From: Roseimaritima sediminicola
Lineage (GTDB): Bacteria; Planctomycetota; Planctomycetia; Pirellulales; Pirellulaceae
Length of the DNA stretch: 64,000 nt
Direction: 5' to 3'
Assembly: GCF_009618275.1 (NCBI RefSeq)
Contig: NZ_WIAD01000001.1
Coordinates: 62,001-126,000, forward strand
Position 1 is the stretch's first letter. Each line of letters opens with the position of its first letter. Under the pieces are notes generated by a model, which saw only the letters and a program-made list of their open reading frames with translations, did no database searches and was not told the DNA's origin. Both the position numbers and the translations under genes were made by a program. Of this stretch, positions 52,610 through 61,107 are shown one piece after another.

Positions 52610-53533
52610 TTAATTTCGCTCGCCAGCCAGGTGGTGCCGCAGAAAACCGCGGGCCGCGCGGCGGGACCTTTCGTCCAGGAAGGTCATCAGGTGGCCGTGT
52701 CCGGGGATGGTCAGGAATTCGCTGACCACCCCGGCATCGACCTGTTGCCGGAACATCCGCTGCGCTGCCTGGTAGGGCACGATCAAGTCGCCCGTACCGT
52801 GGAAGTACAACGTTGGCGGATCGGCCGCCGAAACGTGCGCGGCCGGCGAAGCGGCGTGGTACGCCGCGGGCCGTTGGGCCCGCGTACCGCCCAGGAAGTA
52901 CGCCAGAGTCGAGTTGTCCGGAGGCAGTTGCCGGAAGTCACTCGGCGTGCCTCCGGCGGCGACCGCTCGGATCGTCGGTATCTGCTGCCAGCGGGGATCG
53001 TTCGCGGGCCAGTCACTGGCGGCTCTTTGCGTGGCCGCCAGTTCGTCTTGCAGCACGCCCAGTAGGCCTACCAAGTGGGCTCCGGCCGAGTACCCGAAGA
53101 CGCCGATTCGGTCCGCGTCCCAGTCGTACTGGTCGGCCGTCTGCGAGATCCACAGCAGGGCGTCGCGAACATCGTCCACCGCCGCGGGAAAAGGATGCTC
53201 CGGTGCCAAGCGGTAGTTGATGCTCACGACGGCCATGCCGGCGGCGGCAAAATCTTGGGCGTAGCCGGCGGTCATCCATTTGTCGCCCGAACGCCAAGCC
53301 CCGCCATGGACGACCAAAACAACCGGCGGCGGCTGCGGGCCGGCGGGCGGCCGAAAGACGTCGCAGCGCAGCGGCCCCGAAGCCCGCTGGGCATAAACGA
53401 CGTCGTATTGCACCGCGACCGCGGAATCATCAGCGGCGCTCCTCGCCGGTGCGGCAAGGACGCACAATGCGCCGACGAACCAGCCCCGCAGCAAGGCCCT
53501 GACGGTTCGGCGGCGGCATAGAAAAAAGAGCAT
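52610..53533 (-). CDS. secreted alpha/beta hydrolase (carboxylesterase/lipase, HSL/BD-FAE-like)
   Basis: ATG 53533 is preferred because GGAG lies nine bases upstream; it gives 307 residues with a signal peptide (L-L-R-G-W-F-V-G-A-L-C-V-L-A-A-P-A-R-S-A-A). H-G-G-A-W is the oxyanion-hole motif, G-Y-S-A-G-A-H the nucleophile elbow with catalytic Ser, H-G-T-G-D-L-I-V the probable Asp strand and G-H-G-H-L the likely catalytic His. These are BD-FAE/HSL-type esterases that act on esters or lipids. It converges on clpB with 7 bp between stops. The MITE-like element copy B lies upstream of its start. Confidence 0.85.
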   Translation of the reverse strand: MLFFLCRRRTVRALLRGWFVGALCVLAAPARSAADDSAVAVQYDVVYAQRASGPLRCDVFRPPAGPQPPPVVLVVHGGAWRSGDKWMTAGYAQDFAAAGMAVVSINYRLAPEHPFPAAVDDVRDALLWISQTADQYDWDADRIGVFGYSAGAHLVGLLGVLQDELAATQRAASDWPANDPRWQQIPTIRAVAAGGTPSDFRQLPPDNSTLAYFLGGTRAQRPAAYHAASPAAHVSAADPPTLYFHGTGDLIVPYQAAQRMFRQQVDAGVVSEFLTIPGHGHLMTFLDERSRRAARGFLRHHLAGERN

Positions 53534-53567
53534 AAGCATCCACTCCAAAGTATCAGCCGCTTGGGCA

Positions 53568-53741
53568 CTAAGCACGTCGGCATGAATCTTTCGGTGAACC
53601 CCCGCGACAACACCCTCCCGCGCAGCGGGAGGGCCGGGCTCTTAGGCCCGGGGAGGGCCCTACGAAAACCCTCTCCGGGCCTAAGAGCCCGACTCTCCCA
53701 GTGGGAGAGTAAAGCCGAATGAAATGTTGCGACGTGCTTAG
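53568..53741. mobile_element. MITE-like element, 174 bp, perfect 12-bp terminal inverted repeats (copy B)
   Basis: The ends CTAAGCACGTCG (53568-53579) and CGACGTGCTTAG (53730-53741) match those of 22220-22337. Left inner sequence GCATGAATCTTTCGG and GACAACACCCTCCCG resemble the reverse complement of copy A. A class-1 palindrome pair (GGGAGGG..CCC and GAGAGGG modules) fills the middle, adding about 56 bp relative to copy A. It lies just upstream of the esterase start, in its promoter region. Confidence 0.8.
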
Positions 53742-53931
53742 AGTCAGCAATCTTGAATGTACCGGCAAACCGGTATCCCGACGGCGAGGTCCTCGAATTT
53801 TTCCGGTTCCCGGCCGTGACGTCTCTGCCCTTGCGTTCCTCCCTTCGCGTTCCTTGGCCAGGCCGGCCTGTCGATTGATTCGAAAACGCATTGCTTGAGT
53901 GAGCCGTTTGAGCGATCGCCCCGGTTCTGCG

Positions 53932-54048
53932 GTGACGAAACCGAGGCTAGCGCCTAAACGGCTCAACAGGGTGACGAAACCGAGGCTAGCGCCTAAACGG
54001 CTAAACAGGGTGACGAAACCGAGGCTAGCGTCTAAACGGCTCAACAAA
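53932..54048 (+). repeat. 39-bp tandem repeat, three units (GCTAGCGCCTAAACGGC family)
   Basis: GTGACGAAACCGAGGCTAGC units start at 53932, 53971 and 54010 (period 39), each followed by GCCTAAACGGCT. An inverted partial copy (GAGCCGTTTGAGCGATCGCC) precedes them at 53901. This is the same family as the 34-bp array at 5557-5658. It lies upstream of the HerA-like gene (start 54171). Confidence 0.92.
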
Positions 54049-54170
54049 TTGACCGGCCGGGACGGCACCGGCGGCCGCGACCGCAGTCGATCGGGGTGCC
54101 CCGTTCAGCCGGTTGCCGTCTTTCGCTACGCTAGCGACTGTCTCAAACCCTCTGCAGAGCAGCCACTGCG

Positions 54171-56627
54171 ATGACACCAGACGTCGAAGCTTTTGAAAAA
54201 CTGGGCGCGTTCTACCTGGGCCGGCAGTACGACCTGCCCGGCGGCAAGCTGCTGGACGATCTGGTGATGCTGGATTCCAAGGATCTCTGCACCCACGCGA
54301 TGTGCGTGGGGATGACCGGCAGCGGCAAGACCGGACTGTGCGTCTCGCTGTTGGAGGAGGCGGCGATCGACGGGGTGCCGGTACTGTGTCTCGATCCCAA
54401 AGGCGATCTGACCAATCTGCTGCTGACCTTTCCCAATCTGTCGCCAGAGGACTTCCAGCCCTACCTCGAGGCGGGCGAAGCGATGCGGCGAGGCATGGAT
54501 CCCGAGCAGTTTGCCAAGTGGACGGCCAAAACGTGGAAAGACGGCTTGGCCTCGTGGGGACAGTCGCCCGAGCGGGTGGCCCGGTTGCAAGCGGCGGCCG
54601 ATCGCGCGATCTACACCCCTGGCAGCCGGATCGGACTGCCGCTGACCGTACTGAAAAGCTTTGACGCTCCGCCGGCCGAGGTGCTGGCCGACGACGAAGC
54701 CCTTCGGCAACGCGTCTCCTCGGCGGCTTCGGCGTTGTTGACCCTGCTGGAGATCGACGCCAACCCGCTGCTCTCGCGCGAGCACATTCTGCTGGCCACG
54801 ATTTTTGAAACGCAGTGGCGAGCCGGCCAGGACGTCTCGGTGGCGGATCTGATCGGCTTGATCCAGTCACCGCCGATCGAGCGCGTGGGCGTATTGGATC
54901 TGGAGAGTTTCATGTCGGCGGCCGACCGCGGCAAACTGGCAATGCAATTAAACAATCTGCATGCCTCGCCCGCCTTCGGCGGCTGGCTGGAGGGCGAACC
55001 CCTGTCGATCCAGCGGCTGCTGTACACCGACGAGGGCAAGCCGCGGGTCAGCGTGCTGTCGATCGCCCACCTCAGCGACGCCCAGCGAATGTTCTTTGTC
55101 ACGGTGCTGCTGAACGAATTGGTCGCCTGGATGCGAACCCAGAGCGGCACCGGTTCGCTGCGAGCCCTGTTTTATATGGACGAGGTCTACGGGTACTTTC
55201 CGCCGGTGGCCAAACCGCCCAGCAAAGAGCCGATGATGACGCTGCTGAAGCAGGCTCGCGCATTCGGTCTGGGCGTGATGCTGGCCACGCAGAACCCGGT
55301 CGACTTGGATTACAAGGGGCTTTCCAATATCGGCACCTGGTTCCTGGGCCGACTGCAGACCCAGCGCGACAAAGCCCGGGTGCTGGACGGTTTGGAGGGC
55401 GCGGCGATCCAGTCCGGCCAGGCCTTCGACAAAGCAGCGATCGATCAGTTGCTGTCGGCCCTGGGCAATCGCCGCTTTCTGATGAACAACGTCCACGACG
55501 AGGCGCCGGTCGTGTTTCAAACTCGCTGGGCCATGTCCTTTCTGGCCGGTCCGTTGTCGCCGCAACAGATCGGTCGCTTGATGGCAAAACGCAAAGCCGC
55601 CCAGCAAACCGAAGCGGCGGAAGCCGGCGAAGCGGTGGCTTTTCCTCCGGAACCCGAACCGGCCGCCTCCCCATCCGAACCGGCTCGCCCCATGGCCCCG
55701 GCCGAGATTCGTCAGCGGTTTCTCACGGCCACCGTTCTGCCAGCGGGACAGGCCAAACGCGTGTATCGTCCGGCCCTGCTGGGCGCCGGCTCGCTGCATC
55801 ACGTCCGCGCCAGTGCGTTGCTGGATTCCTGGAGCGACCGTCGCCGATTGTTATTGTGCAGTCCGGACGTGCCGTCGGACCTGTGGCAAGCCAGCACGGA
55901 ACTGAGCCCCGAGGCGTCGCTAGAGACCGAAGCCGAGCCCGAATTTTTGTTCTACGACCTGCCGGCGGCGCTGTGTAACGCCGACAACTACCGGGACTGG
56001 GCAAAGCGGCTGAAGGATTACTTCTATCGGCACCACGCCCTGACCTTGTACAAGAGTCCGTTGTTGGGCCAGTTCGCACCGGCCGGAAACAGCGAAGGCG
56101 GAGCACGCATCGCGCTGACGCAGGCCGCTCACGAAGCCCGTGACACGGCGACCGAGAAACTGCGCGTCAAGTATGCCAAGAAACTGGCCGCGGTGGAAAA
56201 ACGAATTCGCACTGCCGAGCGCCGGGTGACTCGCGAGAAAGGTCAGTCCACCAGCGCCTGGGTATCGACCGGTGTGTCGGCCATCTCCACGGTCTTCAAT
56301 GCGTTTATGGGCAACAGGATCTCGCGACGGACATCGACGACTGTTCGCAGCGCCTCGCGAGCCAGCCAGCAACAGGGCGATGTCCTACGGGCCGAGCAGG
56401 CGTTACAGGATATCAAAGCCGAATACGCGTCGCTGGAAGCCGAGCTCCGCGAAGACCTGCGTGAATTATCGGCCGCCTACGACGTGGCCGAACTGGAACT
56501 GGAACCGACGACCGTCGCACCGCGTAAAGGGGATCTTCGCATCGACGAGATCGCCCTGGTGTGGACGCCCTGGCAAATCGATCAACATGGGATGGCCACG
56601 CCGCTGTACCCAGTCAAACCGACTTAG
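54171..56627 (+). CDS. HerA/DUF87-type ATPase with C-terminal coiled coil
   Basis: The 818-residue protein has Walker A G-M-T-G-S-G-K-T (47-54), the L-D-P-K-G-D-L-T-N-L-L segment near residue 84 and Walker B L-F-Y-M-D-E-V-Y-G-Y at about 333-342, the HerA/FtsK/DUF87 arrangement for a hexameric motor. A Glu/Pro/Ala linker (about 480-510) follows. The C-terminal half contains two basic/acidic coiled-coil segments (about 655-690 and 735-785), separated by a hydrophobic W-V-S-T-G-V-S-A-I-S-T-V-F-N-A-F patch that may contact a membrane. It is transcribed with the HEAT-like gene 8 bp downstream. Substrate (DNA, protein or membrane) is unknown. Confidence 0.75.
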   Translation: MTPDVEAFEKLGAFYLGRQYDLPGGKLLDDLVMLDSKDLCTHAMCVGMTGSGKTGLCVSLLEEAAIDGVPVLCLDPKGDLTNLLLTFPNLSPEDFQPYLEAGEAMRRGMDPEQFAKWTAKTWKDGLASWGQSPERVARLQAAADRAIYTPGSRIGLPLTVLKSFDAPPAEVLADDEALRQRVSSAASALLTLLEIDANPLLSREHILLATIFETQWRAGQDVSVADLIGLIQSPPIERVGVLDLESFMSAADRGKLAMQLNNLHASPAFGGWLEGEPLSIQRLLYTDEGKPRVSVLSIAHLSDAQRMFFVTVLLNELVAWMRTQSGTGSLRALFYMDEVYGYFPPVAKPPSKEPMMTLLKQARAFGLGVMLATQNPVDLDYKGLSNIGTWFLGRLQTQRDKARVLDGLEGAAIQSGQAFDKAAIDQLLSALGNRRFLMNNVHDEAPVVFQTRWAMSFLAGPLSPQQIGRLMAKRKAAQQTEAAEAGEAVAFPPEPEPAASPSEPARPMAPAEIRQRFLTATVLPAGQAKRVYRPALLGAGSLHHVRASALLDSWSDRRRLLLCSPDVPSDLWQASTELSPEASLETEAEPEFLFYDLPAALCNADNYRDWAKRLKDYFYRHHALTLYKSPLLGQFAPAGNSEGGARIALTQAAHEARDTATEKLRVKYAKKLAAVEKRIRTAERRVTREKGQSTSAWVSTGVSAISTVFNAFMGNRISRRTSTTVRSASRASQQQGDVLRAEQALQDIKAEYASLEAELREDLRELSAAYDVAELELEPTTVAPRKGDLRIDEIALVWTPWQIDQHGMATPLYPVKPT

Positions 56628-56635
56628 GATTTTTC

Positions 56636-58174
56636 ATGACAACCCCGCCTATTGAACTCGCACCGCTGGTGGCCGCCGACGGCGATCCCGTGGTCGCCGC
56701 AGCCACGATGCAGGCGATCGCGACCGCCGACGCGGTCGCCGGCCTGAAAAGCTGGCTCGACCAATTGTGGCAGCACCGTGACCAATTGAGCGACAGCGAT
56801 CCCGCCGTGCTGGGCGGATTGCTTCGCGCGATGCACACCTCGGTCTTGCGCAGCGAATCACCGGCCGAAGCGGTGCGGCCGGTCAACCCGACCATCGTCC
56901 TCGGCATCGACGAGGCGTTGCCCAAGTCCACGCCCAATCGGCATTTGCTGATGCACCTGTTGTCGCTGGCCCGCGCCGGCGATCACCTTCACATCCTGAC
57001 GCGGATGTTGATCGCGCGGCCGCCCGAAGGCTGGATGGCCGTCGGGCAAGTGCTCAGCCCCCTGCTGCAGTACTCCGACTGGGACGTCCACGATTTCTTT
57101 CCCGATATTTTCGCGGCCCTTTCGCATCCGGCGGTGGCTTCCCCGGTGTTGGACGTCGCGAATTTCCTGACTCGTTCGGGCCGCGTGGCGGAACATCCGG
57201 CGACCGACCGCATCGACAGCCTGCTGGTCCTGCTGGATGCCGTGGTCGCGCGACTGGAACGCTTCGAAAAGGATCCCAGCGAATTCGGCCAGTCCGTCGA
57301 TCAAGTCCAAGCCGTGCTCAGCGAAGCCATCGCTCTGGCCGTTTCGCTGTGCGATGCCGTGGGACTGATCGGCGACGACCGCGCCAAGGGCAAACTGCAT
57401 CAAGCCCTCGAGGTGAAACACCGGCGGGTGCAAAGCGAAGCGGCCGGCGCGCTTGCTCGCCTGGGGGACGAAGCGGGACGCGAACACCTAATCAAACTGG
57501 CCGCCGAACCGTCCGCTCGCCGCCGCGTTGTGCAGTATGCCGACGAACTGGAGATCGGCGACCAGATCGACCAGCGGTACCGCACACCCGAAGCCTTGGC
57601 CGAAGCCGATGTGGCGGTCTGGCTGAGCCAGCCCCAGCAGATGGGCGTGCCGCCTACGTCGGTCGAAGTCGTCGATGCACAGACCATGCTGTGGCCCAGC
57701 TACCACGATCCGATCGCCTGCTTTCTGGTTCGGTATGCCTACGACATGGGCGACGTCCAGTACAGCAACGTCGGCCTGGCCGGTCCCACCGTCCACTGCT
57801 TTGCCGCCGATCTGAGCGATCTGTCCGTCGACGACACCTACGCCATCTACGCCGGTTGGCATGCCGAGCACCCGGACATCTTTACCGTGCCCGCCAAACA
57901 CTGGAACGCCGCACAGAAGCGGGTCGTCCAGCCCTTGGTCGATCACTTGGATCGTGAAGGCTACGACGCCATCCAGCCCGATCTGCTGGGATTCCTGCTC
58001 GATGAACACGCCGTGGTCTGTCGCGCCATGCGGGACGACCAGCCTCACGTCGTGATCAGCGACGGCCTGGAAACGATATCGCATCCGTCCAGCCAATCGC
58101 CGCGGCCGCTAGGCTGTCAGGATCTGTGGTACCTGTACACCGGCCGCAAGATGCTCCGCACCTTTAACGCCTAG
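56636..58174 (+). CDS. HEAT-repeat-like protein of unknown function, partner of the HerA-like ATPase
   Basis: ATG 56636 is eight bases after the previous stop; the product has 512 residues. The N-terminal 330 residues are helical with HEAT/armadillo-type pairs (L-L-M-H-L-L-S-L-A-R-A-G, A-L-E-V-K-H-R-R-V-Q-S-E-A-A-G-A-L-A-R-L-G). The C-terminal 180 residues form a distinct alpha/beta domain (L-V-R-Y-A-Y-D-M-G, H-A-E-H-P-D-I-F, W-Y-L-Y-T-G-R-K) that I do not recognise. No signal peptide or membrane helix is evident. The tight coupling with the ATPase suggests a two-component cytosolic complex in which this is an adaptor or regulator. Confidence 0.6.
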   Translation: MTTPPIELAPLVAADGDPVVAAATMQAIATADAVAGLKSWLDQLWQHRDQLSDSDPAVLGGLLRAMHTSVLRSESPAEAVRPVNPTIVLGIDEALPKSTPNRHLLMHLLSLARAGDHLHILTRMLIARPPEGWMAVGQVLSPLLQYSDWDVHDFFPDIFAALSHPAVASPVLDVANFLTRSGRVAEHPATDRIDSLLVLLDAVVARLERFEKDPSEFGQSVDQVQAVLSEAIALAVSLCDAVGLIGDDRAKGKLHQALEVKHRRVQSEAAGALARLGDEAGREHLIKLAAEPSARRRVVQYADELEIGDQIDQRYRTPEALAEADVAVWLSQPQQMGVPPTSVEVVDAQTMLWPSYHDPIACFLVRYAYDMGDVQYSNVGLAGPTVHCFAADLSDLSVDDTYAIYAGWHAEHPDIFTVPAKHWNAAQKRVVQPLVDHLDREGYDAIQPDLLGFLLDEHAVVCRAMRDDQPHVVISDGLETISHPSSQSPRPLGCQDLWYLYTGRKMLRTFNA

Positions 58175-58237
58175 CCGGTGCCGATATCCTCGTCGCTGAA
58201 CCCGCCGGAGTTTGGACAGGGTTGGGTTCGCGGGTCC

Positions 58238-58282
58238 AAAGTCTGGCGACTTCAGCTACGGGTCTGGCGACTTCAGCTACGA
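58238..58282 (-). repeat. dispersed repeat (two copies) at the NHL-protein 3' end
   Basis: Two consecutive copies of CTGGCGACTTCAGCTACG lie at 58245-58262 and 58265-58282 of the plus strand. The NHL gene stop (TGA 58289-58291) lies seven bases to the right. Same family as 10439-10463 and 23250-23290. Confidence 0.85.
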
Positions 58283-58288
58283 GGCTGC

Positions 58289-59335
58289 TCAGAGCCAGAT
58301 CCGCTGGACGCGATGATTGTTGCTGTCCAGGACGTGCACGCGGCCGCGTGAATCGGTCACCACGCCCCAGGGCTGGTACAACTGGCCCGGGGCGTGTCCC
58401 GGGCCGCCCCAGGAAGCCAGAAACCGGCCATCGGCGGAGAAATGTTGCAGTCGTTGGTTGCCGTACTCGCAGATAATCAGGCTGCCATCGGCCCGCAGCG
58501 TCAGGTCGTAGGGAAAGTACAGCTGGCCCGGATCATGGCCGAACTCGCCCCACAGGGCGACCTGTCGGGGTTGCTCCTCGCGGCAATCGAAGGCTTGAAT
58601 GCGATGGTTGCAGGCGTCGGCGATCCACAGCGTGTCCTCGGGATCCATCACCAAACTCTGCGGCCGAACGAACAAACCGGGCGTCCGTCCCGTCCCGCCC
58701 CACTGCGTCAGGAATCGGCCTCGGGGATCGAATTTCTGGATCCGGTCCGAATCGCCGTATTCGCCCACATAATAATTGCCGCGAGAATCCCGCACCGCAT
58801 CGGTCACAAACGCGAACTCGCCGGGTTCGAACCCCGCCGTCCCGCCGATGCGTTTTTCCAGCAACAGGTTGCCGGCCAGATCGAACACGGTCATCCGGTG
58901 GTAGTGCGTATCGGCGACCAACAGACGGCTGTCGGTGTCCGCGTCGGAGGCCGCCTGCCAGTGATCGACCGCCAAGCCCGTGGGCCGGCCATACTCGATC
59001 TCCGGCATGCTCCACTTGTGCAGAAATGTCCCATCGGCGTCAAAAACCTGGATGCGGCCGGTGGTATCGGCGATGAACAAGCGATCATGGCGATCGATGG
59101 TCATCGCCCGCGGTTTCAAAAAGCGTCCATCGGTCAAACCGCGCCGGCCCCAGACCAGATCCGGCTCGGCGGCCTGGGCCGGTCCGCTGACGCATCCCGC
59201 GGCCAGGGCACAGTTTGCGGCGGCTAGAAAAGTTTGTTGCAACCAGCGGCGACGCGTGGTGCGGCTGGCGGTTCGGGCAGGATGGGCAAACACGGTGGGG
59301 TTGATAGCCGCTTGATTTCGGGGAAAACTTCCCAA
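58289..59335 (-). CDS. NHL-repeat beta-propeller protein with twin-arginine-type leader
   Basis: No ATG is available, so the start is TTG 59335 or a GTG thirteen codons later; length about 348. The leader contains T-T-R-R-R-W-L-Q-Q-T-F-L-A-A, a twin-arginine-type motif, followed by A-A-N-C-A-L-A-A-G-C, which may end in a lipobox cysteine. The rest consists of NHL repeats (G-R-F-L-K-P-R-A-M-T-I-D, L-F-I-A-D-T-x-x-R-I-Q-V-F-D, R-L-L-V-A-D-T, R-P-Q-S-L-V-M-D-P) expected to fold into a six-bladed propeller. Binding or peptide-amidating roles are known elsewhere; here the function is unknown. It is exported and likely periplasmic. Confidence 0.78.
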   Translation of the reverse strand: MGSFPRNQAAINPTVFAHPARTASRTTRRRWLQQTFLAAANCALAAGCVSGPAQAAEPDLVWGRRGLTDGRFLKPRAMTIDRHDRLFIADTTGRIQVFDADGTFLHKWSMPEIEYGRPTGLAVDHWQAASDADTDSRLLVADTHYHRMTVFDLAGNLLLEKRIGGTAGFEPGEFAFVTDAVRDSRGNYYVGEYGDSDRIQKFDPRGRFLTQWGGTGRTPGLFVRPQSLVMDPEDTLWIADACNHRIQAFDCREEQPRQVALWGEFGHDPGQLYFPYDLTLRADGSLIICEYGNQRLQHFSADGRFLASWGGPGHAPGQLYQPWGVVTDSRGRVHVLDSNNHRVQRIWL

Positions 59336-59361
59336 TCAACCCGGGCCGCATATCGGGCGGG

Positions 59362-59391
59362 TTGTTGCTAAAAGACCCGATTCTTTAGAAT
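59362..59391 (+). promoter_or_regulatory. possible sigma-70-type promoter upstream of the tsaC fusion gene
   Basis: TTGTTG (59362-59367), an 18-bp spacer and TAGAAT (59386-59391) are 50 bp before ATG 59442. TAGAAT is five of six to TATAAT; the -35 is weaker. The same TAGAAT hexamer lies upstream of the genes starting at 13422 (13356-13361) and 43220 (43130-43135). Confidence 0.4.
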
Positions 59392-59441
59392 AACGGCGAA
59401 TCGGCTACCGTGATCCCTTTTATTGTAATGCTGTTCTCCGC

Positions 59442-60629
59442 ATGGCAACCCTTGTAGATTTGCAGAAGGCTGAAGAGCCTCGAGATATGGTCCATCGTGC
59501 CGTTCAGGCTTTGGCCGAGGGCCGGGTGATCGCGGTGCCGACCGAAACGGTCTACGGCCTGGCCGCCAGCGGGCTGGACGCGCAGGCCGTTCAGGATCTG
59601 ATCGACCTGAAGGGTCGCAGTCAGAACGCGCCCTTGGCGTTGGCCCTCAGCAGCACCGAGGCGGTCTGGGACTTTGTATGTGAATTATCTCCACTGGCCC
59701 AGCGACTGGCTCGCCGCTGTTGGCCGGGCCCGTTGACGTTGGTCCTGCCCAGCGACTCGCCGGAGTCGGCTGTCACCCAGTTGCCACCGGAGGTCCGCAA
59801 GTACGTTTTGGCGCCGGACGGATGTGTGGGGTTTCGCGTGGTCGCCCACCGCGTGTTTGAAACCCTTCATCAATTCGTCGCCGCGCCGATCGTCCTGACC
59901 AGCGCCAACCTTTCCGGACAACCACCGGCGACGACGGCCGAAGCCGTCCTGGATCAATTTGGCGACCGTCTGCCGCTGATCCTCAGCGACGGACCATCGC
60001 GATACGCCGGCGCCTCGACCGTGGTCCGGGTAAAAGCCAACCGCTATGAAATCCTCCGTGAAGGCGCTATCGAAAGGGCCGCAATGCGACAGTTTGCCAA
60101 ACCGATCATCGCCGTCGTCTGCACCGGAAATACCTGTCGCAGTCCGATGGCCGAGGTGATGTTGCGCGAGCGGTTCCGCCAAAAGACGGGTCGCGAAGAT
60201 GCGGTCTTGGTCGTATCGGCCGGCGTCTCGGCGATGCCCGGCGGGGGCGCCGCCCAACAAGCCGTCGAGGCGATGAGCCAACGAGGTTTGGATCTGACCG
60301 GCCACAGTTCTCGGCCCCTGGACGAGCGGTTGATCGAACTGGCCGACCTGGTCCTGACCATGACCGGTCAGCACCGCGAAGCGATCGTCGCGCGTTGGCC
60401 CCATGCGGCCGGCAGGGTCAAGACGTTGCGGCACGACGGCAGCGACGTCAGTGATCCGATCGGCGCCCCGCAGGAGGTGTATGCCACGTGCGCGGCACAG
60501 ATCGACGAACAACTGGGGCAGTGGGTAGAGACGCTGGGCGAAGACTGGTTGCCCGAGGAACAAGGAGGGCAGGCACCATCCAGTTCGGATGCCTGCGAGC
60601 AACAAGGGGGCGAATCCGATGCGTGTTAG
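59442..60629 (+). CDS. TsaC/YrdC (L-threonylcarbamoyladenylate synthase) fused to LMW protein-tyrosine phosphatase
   Basis: The 395-residue protein has two domains. Residues about 15-205 are a YrdC/TsaC domain (V-I-A-V-P-T-E-T-V-Y-G-L, K-G-R, L-T-S-A-N-L-S-G), which makes threonylcarbamoyl-AMP for the t6A37 tRNA modification. Residues about 220-370 are a low-molecular-weight tyrosine phosphatase: P-loop V-C-T-G-N-T-C-R-S-P with nucleophile Cys227 and the acid Asp in D-V-S-D-P. The last 25 residues are a Ser/Gln/Glu/Cys-rich low-complexity tail. The combination is unusual and its link between tRNA modification and dephosphorylation is unproven. rpiB overlaps its end by 11 bp. Confidence 0.9.
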   Translation: MATLVDLQKAEEPRDMVHRAVQALAEGRVIAVPTETVYGLAASGLDAQAVQDLIDLKGRSQNAPLALALSSTEAVWDFVCELSPLAQRLARRCWPGPLTLVLPSDSPESAVTQLPPEVRKYVLAPDGCVGFRVVAHRVFETLHQFVAAPIVLTSANLSGQPPATTAEAVLDQFGDRLPLILSDGPSRYAGASTVVRVKANRYEILREGAIERAAMRQFAKPIIAVVCTGNTCRSPMAEVMLRERFRQKTGREDAVLVVSAGVSAMPGGGAAQQAVEAMSQRGLDLTGHSSRPLDERLIELADLVLTMTGQHREAIVARWPHAAGRVKTLRHDGSDVSDPIGAPQEVYATCAAQIDEQLGQWVETLGEDWLPEEQGGQAPSSSDACEQQGGESDAC

Positions 60630-61086
60630 TATTGCGAGCGACCATCGCGGCGTCCGTATCAAAGCCAAATTGGTCCAGACGCTGCGGGCCGAGGGCTACG
60701 ACGTCTGCGATGAAGGCACCGACGACGAGTCCTGCTCAGTCGATTATCCCGATTACGCGACCGCCGTGGCGGCCAAGGTCAGCCATGGCGAAGCGGAGCG
60801 GGGGATCCTGATCTGCGGTACCGGTATCGGGATGGCGATCGTGGCCAACAAATTCCCCCACGTTCGCGCTGCGGCCTGCTATGACGAAGTCATGATCGAG
60901 ATGAGCCGGCGGCATAACGATCTGAACATCCTGTGCCTGCCGGGTGACATGATCGGCGATCGTTCGGTCGACGATCTGGTCTTGCTGTGGCTGCGGACCG
61001 AATTCGAAGCCGGCCGCCACAGCCGCCGTGTCAAGAAGATCAATAACCTCGATCGCGCCACCCAGCGAGACCTACCCAGCGGTTAG
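60619..61086 (+). CDS. rpiB: ribose-5-phosphate isomerase B
   Basis: The gene encodes 155 residues, normal for RpiB/LacAB. It opens M-R-V-S-I-A-S-D-H-R-G, with the Asp/His substrate pair, and the catalytic region I-L-I-C-G-T-G-I-G-M-A-I-V-A-N-K places Cys66 as the base. R-R-H-N-D-L-N-I-L and C-Y-D are typical. It interconverts ribose 5-phosphate and ribulose 5-phosphate in the pentose phosphate pathway. ATG 60619 lies within the end of the tsaC fusion gene (11-bp overlap), so they are co-translated. Confidence 0.96.
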   Translation: MRVSIASDHRGVRIKAKLVQTLRAEGYDVCDEGTDDESCSVDYPDYATAVAAKVSHGEAERGILICGTGIGMAIVANKFPHVRAAACYDEVMIEMSRRHNDLNILCLPGDMIGDRSVDDLVLLWLRTEFEAGRHSRRVKKINNLDRATQRDLPSG

Positions 61087-61107
61087 GCGCGTCATGGCAT
61101 AGGCACT

